From: Lycium barbarum | Lineage: Eukaryota > Streptophyta > Magnoliopsida > Solanales > Solanaceae | Reading direction: 5' to 3' | Assembly: GCF_019175385.1 (NCBI RefSeq) | Contig: NC_083348.1 | Coordinates: 3,549,001 to 3,613,000 of the forward strand | Length of the DNA: 64,000 nucleotides | Shown here: one piece after another, positions 25,098-36,835 of the stretch | How the letters are laid out: each line of letters opens with the position of its first letter | Numbering within the stretch: the first letter of the stretch is position 1 | Position numbers and translations under genes: made by a program | Notes under the pieces: model-generated | Databases searched by the model: none | Seen by the model: only the letters and a program-made list of their open reading frames with translations | Told to the model about the DNA's origin: nothing

Positions 25098-25984
25098 AAT
25101 TATGGCTATCACTGGGTCACTAACAGGCATAGACATCTCAAATCGCTGATTTGGCTCTGGTTTTAACCCAATGCACTCCACAACACATGGAGTGATATAT
25201 GACAGTGTAGAACCCAAATCGATCAATACGTATACACCATAAGAGAGTGCTGACAATATACCTGGAACAATATCAGGGAGATACTCAAGATCTTGTCGCC
25301 CAGCTAATGCATAGATATGATGCTGAGATCCAGTCGGACTAGGCGTTCCTCCTCAGTCTCTACCACAGCCTGCTAATACCTGCGATCTTTGCCTCGAAGG
25401 GCGTGCTGATAATGAAGAGCCAGTTGCCAATCCTGTAGGCCGAACCTTACCCATACCATGCATCCACAGACAGTTGCGCCTGAAATGGCCTGGCCGAGCA
25501 CAAGCATAACAAACATTCAAACCCAAGCGGCACGGTCCAGAATGTAACTTGCCACACCAGTACACCGTGGTACAAGTAATCTTATCTGGTTTGAATTACC
25601 CTTATTCTGGGAATTAGGAACTCTAAAACTCTAATCTAGCCCCAAACAAGTAGATTTATCAACCCTGGGTCCAAAAAATTGAGATGGCGCACTAGCTGTT
25701 GAATGAGTTTCGGAGCGCCCCTAAACTCATGGTTAAACCCTGAAGACCTGACTCTCTTCCTCCAACTCCTGTTACCATGATCCGTATCCTGCCGCTGAGC
25801 TTGAGCGGCTACTAACTGGGTCAGCAAAAGAGTGGCCTTCCTCATCTCCTAGCTTGAGGTATCTGGTGGAGGAACTGGGGGTGCTGGAGCTAAGGTTGAG
25901 ACACCCATTGGCTTTTCTAGAGTGGGAGAAATATGAGAGAACCGAAATAGGGCCTTACTTTGGGAATCGCCCTCTTCCACATCC
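25098..25984 (-). pseudogene. Element B gag 3' part with zinc knuckle and protease start, broken
   Basis: Read leftward from 25984: a Pro-rich tract and LTQLVAAQAQRQ (about 25830-25795), then a jump to RSSGFNHEFRGAP. Compared with element C, some 170-190 residues of the gag core are absent. The zinc knuckle CYACARPGHFRRNC lies near 25510-25465. The protease start (YVLIDLGSTLSYITP, with Leu in the D-x-G-S motif) lies near 25245-25200. Homology stops near 25098 after DPVIA. Several stops are present. Confidence 0.82.
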
Positions 25985-25989
25985 ATAGG

Positions 25990-28578
25990 TGTTACACCTC
26001 GGAAAATTTTTCGTTGATGCACAGTGAATAGACTAACGAAGAATACGAGTATACGATATTTTAATAAGAAAGGAATGACGTTTGATGACCCTAATTAAGA
26101 TTTCAAAGGCATTTGAGATAACAGAAGAAAGCTTGCCGAGAGAAGGCAAGGCATACGACGTGTATCGGAAAGAAATTACGAGTAACGAGTTAATGATAAT
26201 TAAATCGTGCTTTGGAGAAGAGTTATAACTTCCCTTAGATTGTTAATGAGGTGATAAAAAAGTGCTAAGAAGGTTCCCTAAGGATTGGAGATCAAACGAA
26301 GTGACAAGAAAAATATCAGTGAAAAGATGAGTTATACGGTCGATTATACGGTCCGTATAATGTTATACGATCCGTATAATGGACCGTAGGATTTTCATAG
26401 TGAAGTCCCTCATGGGCGACCTTATAAGGTCACTTATACGGACCGTATAAATTTATACGGCCCATATAAAGTGTCGTCAAATGGTCACAGAATCGAGTGG
26501 AAAGAGGGGCGATTTCACGGTCACTTATACAGACCGTATAAGTGTCCGTATAATTACCCGACAGATCAGATTTTTCACGATATTAAAAAGGGACCAAGTC
26601 ATTATTTTCATTTCATTTTTCATCCACACTTCAAGAACTCTCTAGAAACCCTCTCCACTCTTCATCTACCAGAACACAAGAGAAATCTATGATCAACTCT
26701 ATCAAACTAAGCAAACCAAGGGTAAGAAACTCATTAAAGATCATCCAACTCAAGAAATCTCATTGGAGGTGAAACTAGGGTTTTGCTCAAGTGAAGTATT
26801 TCCACCCAAAGCTTATTCCTACACCATCTAAGGTAAGATTTATGGTATTTCCATGTTGTTTAAGGTATTTCAAAGTTGAAACACTTGGATTGTAAAAGGA
26901 TATAGAAAATGGGTCTTGGATATGGGAATAGTGTCATTTTTGAGTAATATCTTGGGTTGAGTAATGATTCTTGATATTCTATGAATATAATCATGTTCTA
27001 AATGATATTGAAAATATGGGATAGACATTGTATATGAGCGAAGGTAATAGTGTGCTATGACCATGGATATGGATGACTTGAAGTGAATTGAGGAATATGG
27101 ATAATGTAGTTAAATGAAGACTATTGTTATGATGTTGTGAATGTATTATTGATGTTTGGAAGCTGATTTACGATGTGGAGGAATGTCGTATAAATAAAGG
27201 AGATGCCGTCCAATTTTCTCTAGCCTTAATCATGTATGCTAGCTGTCGGTTTTCTAATGATAGTATAACTCTAATGAAAGTAGAAACGTGAGCATTGGAG
27301 GAGAACATGCAAGTGATAGAATAGTTGAACGGAAAGGTATGTAAGGCGAACCCTTCATTCATAAGGCATGGTTCTTTGGCCAAATATCTATTCTTCTATG
27401 AGCCTATGATGCTCTCCAAATGATTCTATCTTCAAAAAAGCTACAAAGCTTATAATTCTTGATATGTATTACGATTGTACTAAATTCCTCATATGACGAA
27501 TAATCCTATAAGGATAGATGTAATGATGATGACGATAATGGTAATGATAATAATGATGACGACGATAATAGCGATAACGATAATGATGACGATGATAGTA
27601 GTGATAATGCTAAAGATGCCTATGAGCTTATATGTATGTGTGCCTATGTATGGCTATTATGAAACCCCGAGCTTACATGGCCGGTGCAGTTGGGTACGGA
27701 TAATACTAAGCCTTGGTAGAGCCGGGTATGTGTAACACTGAGCCTTCGTTGGCCAGGTATGTATGATAACCGAGCCTAATCATGGTCGGGTACGTGAAAC
27801 ACCGAACCTTCGTGGTCGGGTATGCGATGTAAATGATATGTATATGATAAGAATATGTATATGAATACGATTATGTATACGAGATGTAAATGAGTACGTA
27901 TATAAATACGGATACGGATATGGATGTATGTACACAATCACGCATTAGAAATGGAAAGTCCCTATGAAAGGCAAATAAGTTCTTATGACGATGATACTAC
28001 TCTCTTACATATTGTGTTATCTCTTATGTTGATTATTATGCTTCTATGATGATATTGATCATGCTTTACATACTCAGTACATTCTTCGTACTGACGTCGT
28101 TTTATTTATGGATGTTGCGTCATGCCCGTAGGTGGCCAGGGAGACAGGCTTGATCCATAGCTATATTTCTCAGGGACTGCATAGTGGAGCTCCATTTCAT
28201 TCGGAGCTATAGCTTTTGGTATTGATTCTTTTGTGTACATATTTATGGGCATAGCGGGGTCCTGTCCCGCCTATATGATATGACATACTCTCCTTAGAGG
28301 CTCGTAGATATGTGTATATGGTTAGGTGTGTTTGGCCTTGTCGGCCTATATGTTTGATATCATTTTGTTAGCCTCGTCGGCTCATGTACATTGATATGGG
28401 CATAGTTGTTAATGATCATATAAATGTATTGATTGCCCAATGGGATTAGTATGATTGGTGGATAGAATGTATGACTTAATACGTGGCTCACCTATATGTA
28501 AAGGTAAATGTATAATAAGGTGTGCCCAGGTGGGATAGCACCGGGTGCTCGTCGCGGCCCCCCGGTTGGGTCGTGACA
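25990..28578 (+). repeat. Element C 5' LTR
   Basis: It is 2589 bp, against 2732 bp for the 3' LTR. It contains the palindrome cluster at 26334-26560, a GAT/GAC-rich tract at 27523-27618, repeated gccggg(t)atg units at 27661-27820 and a short atacggatatgg-type repeat near 27890-27925. Confidence 0.96.
26334..26560 (+). promoter_or_regulatory. Palindrome cluster in element C 5' LTR
   Basis: Multiple copies of ttatacggaccgtataa and close variants end at ccgtataattacccgacag. The tract gatattaaaaaggg follows. The 3' LTR has an expanded version at 34141-34462. Confidence 0.5.
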
Positions 28579-28583
28579 AAAAG

Positions 28584-28595
28584 TGGTATCAGAGC
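28584..28595 (+). promoter_or_regulatory. Element C primer binding site (initiator tRNA-Met type)
   Basis: The motif tggtatcagagc, five bases after the 5' LTR, is complementary to the 3' end of plant initiator tRNA-Met. Confidence 0.92.
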
Positions 28596-28788
28596 AGTTC
28601 TGTCCTGGGGTGTGTCTATGAGCCGTGTCTAGTAGAGTGTTGGATATGTGTGTGTTGCGCGCCACACTTACAAACAAGAGCTGCGGGCATTTTTAGGAAT
28701 GAATGACCTTCTTTCTTCATAACATCATGCGATAGAGCTATGATATAAGAACTTCTTTCTCCTTAACCGCGTGTTATGTATTTCAGAG

Positions 28789-30130
28789 ATGCCTGTAAAG
28801 AAAAAGGCTACGGCAGCCCAAAAGGGCAAGACAGTAGCAGAAAAGCGGGCTGAAAGAGCACCGCCAACAGCTGTAGAGGAAAGTGAGTCCCAAAATGCGG
28901 CTCAATCTCAGTCCTCCCGGTCAGTGCCGATTTCTGAGGAGCGTGAGGGAGCCTCTGCCCCAGCTCCAGCACCTCCGGATCCTCCACCGGATGCTTCAGG
29001 CCAAGATGTAAAAGAGGCCATTCATTTGCTTACTCAATTGGTTGCTGCCCAGACCCTGCGGCAAAGTAAGGGGCAAGGTGATAGAGCTGTTAGTGCAAGG
29101 GCCTGTGATTTCATTAGCTTGAACCCTCTGGAATTCTTTGGATCAAAGCCGGATGAGGACCCTCAGAATTTTATTGATGGAATGTTGAGGACGCTTCGCT
29201 TGATACATGTTTCGGACACCGAATCGATGGAATTAGAGTCCTATAGATTGAGGGATGTTGCGGTCCATTGGTATACGGTTTGGATGGCTTCACGGGGAGC
29301 CAATGCGCCTTCCCCCGTATGTCAAGAATTTGTTAATGCTTTCCTCCGAAATTATTTGCCTCCAGAAGTTCGGCAAGCTAGAACCGATAAGTTCTTGAAT
29401 TTGAGGCAAGGAAACATGAGTGCTCTAGCGTATAGTCTCCGCTTCAATTCTTTGGCCAGGTATGCTTCCGCCGTGGTAGCGGATATGGCTGACCGAGTGC
29501 ACTGATTTGTGAAAGGCCTAGGGCCACATTTGATGGATAGGTTCTTGACTGCGTCCCTTCAGGACAATATGGATATTTCACGCATTCAGGCCCATGCTCA
29601 GAATTTAGAAGAAAGCCTACAACAGCAAAGAAGTGAGCGTGAGCATGATAGGGGACATAGCAAGAGGGCCAGATCTTCGAGTTCGATGAGTGAGTTCAGA
29701 GGCGAGCACAGACAGAAGTTTTATAGGCATTTAGGCCATTCTATGACTAGTGCGCCTCCACGGTTTTCAGGCCAGAGATTCGATAGATCTACTCGTTCTG
29801 GGCCGAGTCAGAGTTTTTCAGAATCTCAGTTCAGAGGTGATTCGGGTCAGGCGAGGCCACCCATACCACGATGTCCCCAATGTGGGAAGTTACATTGGGG
29901 TCAGTACCGATCGGGTTCAGAGGTTTGCTATTCATGTGGTCGACCCGGCCATATTTTGCGTGATTGCCCCTCAGTTGGTGGTAGAGGTAGGACCCAGCCT
30001 TCAGGATCGGTAGCCGGATCTTCATCATTTGTACGCCCTATGGGGCCAGGTTCACATACGCCAGTCACCTATGGTAGAGGCAGAGGGAGAGTCCCCAGTT
30101 CTAGCGGTCCTCAGCACCGTATTTATGCTT
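28789..30130 (+). pseudogene. Element C gag with one in-frame stop
   Basis: Start ATG 28789 gives MPVKKKATAAQKGK, the usual Tekay gag opening. A Pro-rich N-terminus is followed by the capsid domain (FISLNPLEFFGSKPDEDPQNF near 29110-29175, in parts; LRNYLPPEVRQARTDKFLNL). A TGA at 29503-29505 interrupts an otherwise open frame where Arg CGA is likely, consistent with a C-to-T change at CpG. The frame continues to the zinc knuckle CYSCGRPGHILRDC (29926-29967). Confidence 0.92.
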
Positions 30131-30797
30131 TGGCTGGACGCCAAGATCTGGAGTCTTCTCCTAATGTGGTCACAGGTATATTATCGGTATTTTCTCATGA
30201 TGTATATGCTTTGATAGACCCGGGCTCCACGTTGTCATATGTTACTCCTATATTGCGGGTCGGTATAGAGCCGAACCGGAGTCAATCAAACCTTTTGAGG
30301 TGTCTACACCCGTTGGTGAATCGGTAATAGCTAGCCGAGTATATAAAACTGTTATAGTTGTGGTTTGTGACCGTCGTACTATGATTGAATTGCATGAGTT
30401 AAAAACGGTAGACTTTGATGTTATTATAGGCATGGATTGGTTGGCTTCTTGCTATGTCAATGTTGATTGTAGAATGAAAATGGTTTGTTTCCAATTTCCG
30501 GGAGAACCAGTTTTAGAATGGAAAGGGAATACTGCGTCACCAAAAGGTGGGTTTATTTCCTATCTAAAGGCGAGGAAAATGATCACGAAAGGATGCATTT
30601 ATCATCTAGTTCAGGTTCAAGATGTAGAAGCTGAACCGCCGACTTTTCAGTCAGTTCCTGTAGTAAATGAGTTTCCGGATGTGTTCCCGGAAGAGCTTCC
30701 AGGCCATCCTCCAGAGCGGGAGATCGATTTTGCTATTGATGTGTTGCCAGACACTAAGCCTATATCTATTCCTCCTTATAGGATGACTCTCGCATAA
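30131..30797 (+). pseudogene. Element C protease and PR-RT linker, frameshifted
   Basis: The active site is ALIDPGSTLSYVTP (30206-30247) with the DPGST motif. A frameshift at about 30265-30300 moves the rest to another frame, where VGESVIASRVYK, DFDVIIGMDWLASCYVNVDC (30414-30473) and the linker [12 protein letters not shown] are found. A TAA at 30795-30797 ends it just before RT. Confidence 0.9.
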
Positions 30798-31598
30798 TTG
30801 AAAGAGTTGAAGGAGCAATTGAAAGACTTGCTTGAGAAAGGCTTTATTAGGCCTAGTTCATCCCCGTGGGGAACACCCGTATTATTTGTCCGAAATAAAG
30901 ATGGCTCCTTGCGAATGTGCATTGACTATCGCCAATTCAATAAGGTGACGATTAAGAACAAATATCCTCTTCCGAGGATTGATGACTTATTTGACCAATT
31001 ACAAGGTGCCAAATGGTTTTCAAAGATAGATTTAAGGTCTAGGTATCATCAAGTGAGAGTTAGGGAGAAAGATATCCCTAAGACAGCCTTCAGAACAAGA
31101 TAAGGCCATTTTGAGTTCCGGGTAATGTCATTCGAGCTAACTAATGCACCGGCAGTATTTATGGATTTAATGAACAATGTGTTCAGGCCCTTCTTAGACC
31201 TATTTGTGATTGTATTCATCAACGATATCTTGGTATATTCTAGATCCGAGGCAAAACATGCGGATCATTTGCGTACTGTCCTCAGAGTTCTTCAAGCTCG
31301 AGAGCTATTCGCCAAATTTTCTAAGTGTGAGTTTTGGTTGAACTCAGTGACATTTTTGGGGCACATTGTTGCAGCCGATGGTATTCGGGTAGATAGCCAA
31401 AAGATTGAGGCCGTGAAGACTTGGCCAAGGCCCACAACACCTACGGAGGTTCATAGCTTTCTGGGCTTAGCAGGTTACTACAGGAGATTTGTTAAAGGTT
31501 TTTCCTCTATTTCTGCACCACTCACAAAGCTGACCCAGAAATCAGTAAAGTTTCAATGGACAGATGCTTGTGAACGTAGTTTCCAAGAGTTAAAATGA
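30798..31598 (+). pseudogene. Element C reverse transcriptase, broken; FIDD changed to FIND
   Basis: RT blocks: [67 protein letters not shown], a TAA at 31101-31103 replacing a codon before [17 protein letters not shown], the catalytic box FINDILVYS (31214-31240; one Asp replaced by Asn), and the connection [23 protein letters not shown] at 31596-31598 ends the frame. Confidence 0.92.
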
Positions 31599-32021
31599 AG
31601 ATTGACTTCTGCCCTCGTCCTGCCACTTCCAGAGGGATTGGAAAGATATGTTGTTTAGTGCGATGCTTCAGGCATTGGGCTAGGCTATGTGTTGATGCAA
31701 CATGGTAAGGTGATTGCGTATGCTTCAAGGCAATTACGGAAACATGAGAAAAATTACCCAACCCATGATCTAGAATTGGCTGCAGTGATTCATGCATTAA
31801 AGATGTGGAGACATTATTTATATGGTGTCCATGTGGATATTTATACAGAACATAAGAGCCTTCAATATATCTTCAAGCAGAAAGAGTTGAATTTGCGGCA
31901 ACGACGATGGTTGGAATTGCTAAAAGATTATGATGTTGATATCCTATATCACCCCGGAAAGGAAAATGTTGTGGCTGATGCTCTTAGCCGTAGATCTTTA
32001 GGAAGTTTGTATGATGTATGA
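31599..32021 (+). pseudogene. Element C RNase H, broken
   Basis: RLTSALVLPLPEG and [17 protein letters not shown] are separated by a TAG at about 31657. [33 protein letters not shown] (Glu where the catalytic Asp of TDHKS is expected) and [16 protein letters not shown] follow. It ends with a stop at 32019-32021. Confidence 0.9.
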
Positions 32022-32036
32022 CCAGAGAAGAGATAA

Positions 32037-33698
32037 ATGGCTCGTGAGCTCCAGCAGTTAGCTAGCCTAGGAGTTCGAGTAGTGGACTCAGGTAGCAGGG
32101 GAACTACCATTCAGAATTCAACAGTCTCGTCGCTAGTGGCGGAAGTGAAAGAGCGACAACATGAAGATTCCATGCTAATGCATTGCAGGGATACACTTCC
32201 TCAGAAGGAAGAGTCATCATTTGAGATTGCAGGAGACGGAGTTCTCCGATGCCAAGGCAGATTATGTGTTCCTGATGTGGCAGGATTACGCCACCAAATA
32301 TTAAGAGTAACTCATTGTTCCCGTTATTCTGTCCACCCCGGAGCAATGAAAATGCACCATGATCTTAAGTCTATATATTGGTGGAATGGGATGAAGAAAG
32401 ATATAGCGAAATTCGTAGCTCAATGTCCCAACTGTCAACAAGTGAAAATCGAGCACCAAAAGTCGGGCGGATTGTTGCAAGCTATAGAAATTCCAACTTA
32501 GAAGTGGGAAGTAATTAACATGGACTTCATTACAGGCTTACCCCGTTCTCGACGTAAGTATGATTCCATATGGGTGATTATGGATAGACTCACGAAGTCA
32601 GCTCATTTCTTACCAGTCAGAACGACATATGTGGCGGAAGATTATGCAAAGCTTTATGTTAAAGAGATAGTGCGACTCCATGGTGTCCCAACATCTATTA
32701 TCTCAGATAGAGGAACTCAGTTTACAGCAAATTTTTGGAAGTCCTTCCAAGAGGGTTTAGGGACCCAAGTGAGCCTTAGCACAGCATTCCACCCGCAGAC
32801 TGATGGACAAGCTGAACGTACCATTAAAACTCTTGAAGATATGTTACGGGCATGTATGATAGATTTTGGAGGTAGCTGGGATGATCACTTACCACTTATT
32901 GAATTTATTTATAATAATAGTTATCATTCTAGCATCCAAATGGCACCATATGAGGCTTTATATGGGCGAAAGTGTAGATCCCCAATTGGGTGGTTCGAAG
33001 TAGGAGAGACTAAATTGATAGGGCCAGACTTGGTCCAGCAAGCTATAGAGAAAGTTAAGCTCATACAAGATCGGTTATTAGCAGCCCAAAGTCGTCAAAA
33101 GTCCTATGTGAATAATCGTCGAAGGGATTTAGAGTTCCAAATGAAAGATTGGGTATTCTTAAAAGTGTCACCAATGAAGGGCGTAATGAGATTTGGCAAA
33201 GAGGGGAAGCTTAGTCCCCGATACATCGGGCCTTATGTGATTATGCGCAAGGTAGGCAAAGTGGCCTATGAATTAGATCTACCTCCTGATTTGGAGTCAG
33301 TTCACCCAGTTTTCCATGTCTCGATGCTTCTTAAATGTGTTGGAGATCCTACTAGGATCGTGCCAGTAAATGATGTTCAAATGACGAAAAAGCTGACGTA
33401 TGAAGAGGTACCCATTGCCATATTAGATAGGCAAGTACGGAGGCTTAGAAACAAAGAAATGGCCTCAGTTAAGGTTTTATGGAGAAACAATAACCGGGAA
33501 GAGATGACATGGGAAGCGGAAGAAAATATGAAATCCAAGTACCCGCACTTATTTCATCCCCTAGAAGAGATCCGAGATGAGACATCAAATCATAAGGTAT
33601 GTATGTTTTCCTTTTTATGCATTTGGGTCGTGTGTGGCCACATTCTATTGCTATTATGTTGTGGCCCTGTGAGGTGTTGTTATTATGGGCTATTGTGA
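32037..33698 (+). pseudogene. Element C integrase with chromodomain, one nonsense codon
   Basis: The N-terminal HHCC domain (THCSRYSVHPG, CPNCQQVK) lies in 32037-32501 and ends at a TAG in place of a likely Trp codon. The following 392-codon frame (32520-33698) is open. It holds the catalytic core (IMDRLTKSAHF, SDRGTQFTANF, HPQTDGQAERTIKT: D, D, E kept), GPY/F (GKLSPRYIGPYVI) and a chromodomain (ILDRQVRRLRNKEMASVKV, then EEMTWEAEENM, about 33415-33540). The last ~50 codons run into the 3' leader. This is the best-kept pol domain in the window. Confidence 0.93.
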
Positions 33699-33788
33699 CA
33701 GGATAGTAGTGCCATATTACAGGGGAAACTCTAGCGAAATTTTTATAGAATCCCCGATGACTTAACATTCGAGGACGAATGTTCTTAA

Positions 33789-33814
33789 GGGGGGGGGGGG
33801 GGGGGGGGGGAGAA
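33789..33814 (+). promoter_or_regulatory. Element C polypurine tract, expanded to 22 G
   Basis: A run of 22 G (33789-33810) followed by agaa abuts the 3' LTR. The equivalent tract in element B has only about six G. The length may be real slippage or an assembly effect. Confidence 0.8.
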
Positions 33815-36546
33815 TGTTACAGTTCGAAAAAAATTTCGTTGATGCATAGTGAATAGACTAACGAAGAATATGAGTATACGATATTTTAATAAGAAAGGAG
33901 TGACATTTGATGACCCTAATTAAGATTTCAAAGACATTTGAGATATGAGAAGAAAGCTTGCCGAGAGAAGGTAAGGCATACGATGTGTATCGGAAAGAAA
34001 TTACGAGTAATGAGTTAATGATAACTAAATGGTGCTTTGGAGAAGAGTTATAACGTCCCTTAGATTGTTAATGAGGTGATAAAAAATTGCTAAGGAGGTT
34101 CCCTAAGGATTGGAGATCAAACAAAGTGACAAGAAAAAGATGAGTTATACGGTCGATTATATGGTCCGTATAATGGACCGTAGGATTGTCACAGTGAAGT
34201 CCCTCATGGGAAAGATTATACGGTCACTTATATGGACCGTATAAAGTTATACGGCCGTATAATGTGCCGTATAATGGTCACAGAGGCAAGGTGTTGAAGA
34301 GGAGATTTTACGGTCACTTATACGGACCGTATAAAATTATACGCCCCGTATAAAGTGCCGTCAAATGGTCACAGAATCGAGTGGAAAGAGGGGAAATTTC
34401 ACGGTCACTTATACGGACCGTATAAGTTTATACGGACCGTATAAATGTCCGTATAATTACCCGACAGATCAGATTTTTCACGATATTAAAAAGGGACCAA
34501 GTCATTATTTTCATTTCATTTTTCATCCACACTTCAAGAACTCTCTAGAAACCCTCTCCATTCTTCATCTACAAGAACACAAGAGAAATCTATGATCTAC
34601 TCCATCAAACTAAGCAAACCAAGTGTAAGAAATTCATTAAAGATCATCCAAGTCAAGAAATCTCATTGGAGGTGAAACTAGGGTTTTGCTCAAGTGAAGT
34701 ATTTCCACCCAAAGCTTATTCCTACACCATCTAAGGTAAGATTTATGGTATTTCCATGTTGTTTAAGGTATTTGAAAGTTGAAACACTTGGATTGTAAAA
34801 GGATATAGAAAATGGGTCTTGGATATGGGAATAGTGTCATTTTTGAGTAATAGCTTGGGTTGAGTAATGATTCTTGATACGCTATGAATATAACCATGTT
34901 CTAAATGATATTGAGAATATGGTATAGACATTGTATATGAGCGAAGGTAATAGTGTGCTATGACCATGGATATGGATGACTTGAAGTGAATTGAGGAATA
35001 TGGATAATGTAGTTAAATAAAGACTATTGTTATGATGTTGTTAATGTATTATTGATGTTTGGGAGCTGATTTACGATGTGGAGGAATATCGTATAAATAA
35101 AGGAGATGCCGTCCAATTTTCTCTAGCCTTAATCATGTATGCTAGCTGTCGGTTTTCTAATGATAGTATAACTCTAATGAAGGTAGAAACGTGAGCATTG
35201 GAGGAGAACATGCAAGTGATAGAATAGTTGAACGGAAAGGTATGTAAGGCTAACCCTTCTTTCATTAGGCATGGTTCTTTGGCCAAATATCTGTTTTTCT
35301 ATGAGCTTATGATGCTCTCCAAATGATTCTATCTTCAAAGAAGCTACAAAGCTTATAATTCTTGATATGTATTATGATTGTACTAAATTCCTCATATGAC
35401 GAATAATGCTATAAGGATAGATATAATGATGACGACGATAATAGTAATGATGATAATGATGACGACGATAATAGCGATAACGATAATGATGACGATGATA
35501 GTAGTGATAATGCTAAAGATGCCTATGAGCTTATATGTATGTGTGCCTATGTATGGCTATTATGAAACCCTGAGCTTACATGGCCGGGTAGAATATATAG
35601 ATGTATATATATATATATGACGATGTGCGCGCACACTGCAGTTGGGTACGGATAACACTGAGCCTTGATAGGGCCAGGTATGTGTAACACTGAGCCTTGG
35701 TTGGCCAGGTATGTATGATAACTGAGCCTAATCATAGTAGGGTACTTGAAACACCGAACCTTCGTGGTCGGGTATGCGATGTAAATGATATGTATATGAT
35801 ATGGATATGTATATGATAAGAATATGTATATGAATACGATTCTGGATACGAGATGTAAATGAGTACGGATATGAATACGGATACGGATATGGATGTATGT
35901 ACACAATCACGTATTAGAAATGAAAAGTCCCTATCAAAGGCAAGTAAGTGCTTATGACGATGATACTACTCTCTTCCATATTGTGCTATCTCTTATGTTG
36001 ATTATTATGCTTCTATAATGATATTGATCATGCTTTACATACGCAGTACATTCTTCGTACTGACGTCCTTTTGTTTATGGACGCTGCGTCATGCCCGCAG
36101 GTGGCCAGGGAGAATGGCTTGATCCATAGCTATATTGCTCAGGGACTGCATAGCGGAACTCCATTTCATTCGGAGCTATAGCTTTTGGTATTGATTCTTT
36201 TGTGTACATATTTATGGGCATAGCGGGGTCCTGTCCCGCCTATATGATATGATATACTATTCTTAGAGGCTCGTAGACATGTGTATATGGTTAGGTGTGT
36301 TTGGCCTTGTCGGCCTATATGTTGGATATCATTTTGTTAGCCTCGTCGGCTCATGTACATTGATATGGGCATAGTTGTTAACGATGCTATAAATGTATTG
36401 ATTGCCCAATGGGATTAGTATGATTGGTGGATAGAATGTATGACTTAATACGTGGCTCATCTTGATGTAAAGGTAAATGTATGATAAGGGGTGCCCGGGT
36501 GGGATAGCACCGGTGCCCGTCGTGGCCCTCCGATTGGGTCGTGACA
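33815..36546 (+). repeat. Element C 3' LTR
   Basis: It pairs with 25990-28578 and is 143 bp longer. The extra length lies mainly in the palindrome cluster at 34141-34462 and in an AT repeat insert near 35590-35640. Confidence 0.96.
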
Positions 36547-36551
36547 ATAGG

Positions 36552-36620
36552 CGGCTCCCGTTCAGTCCTCTCTCCGACCACTATCTTGCCTTTCTGGGCT
36601 ACTGTAACTTTTCCTTTCAT
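36552..36620 (-). pseudogene. Element B gag N-terminus
   Basis: On the minus strand from ATG 36620 it reads MKGKVTVAQKGKIV, matching the start of element C gag (MPVKKKATAAQKGK). It is cut off at the atagg target duplication of element C and resumes at 25984. Confidence 0.88.
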
Positions 36621-36819
36621 CAACTTTACTGAAAACATAATGCACGGTTAGGGAAAAGGGAATTCTTATAATCTATCTCTATCGCACGATCTATGAAGAA
36701 GAAAGGCCGTCATCATTCCTAAATGCCCTGCAGCCTCTTGTTTATAAGTGTGGCGCGCTTCACACCCATAAACAAGACTCTACTGGACATGGCTTGTCGA
36801 CATACCCTAGGACAGAACT

Positions 36820-36831
36820 GCTCTGATACCA
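36820..36831 (-). promoter_or_regulatory. Element B primer binding site (initiator tRNA-Met type)
   Basis: The minus-strand motif tggtatcagagc lies four bases inside the 5' LTR end at 36836. Confidence 0.92.
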
Positions 36832-36835
36832 CTTT

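Larger units (their letters stand above)
25990..36546 (+). mobile_element. Element C: youngest full-length Tekay chromovirus, inserted in element B
   Basis: LTRs 25990-28578 and 33815-36546 begin tgttac and end gtcgtgaca. They are flanked by the perfect duplication atagg (25985-25989 and 36547-36551). PBS, gag, PR, RT, RNase H, integrase, chromodomain and PPT are all present in order, 10,557 bp in all. By eye the LTRs are the most alike of any pair here. Six or more stops, one frameshift in protease and a changed RT catalytic residue make it non-autonomous. Confidence 0.97.

Noticed and set aside
27493..27735. Met/Ile-rich 80-codon open frame
   Set aside because: It is the translation of a GAT/GAC-type simple repeat in the element C LTR.
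29750..30013. Open frame overlapping element C gag
   Set aside because: It is a shadow of the gag frame, which carries the zinc knuckle.
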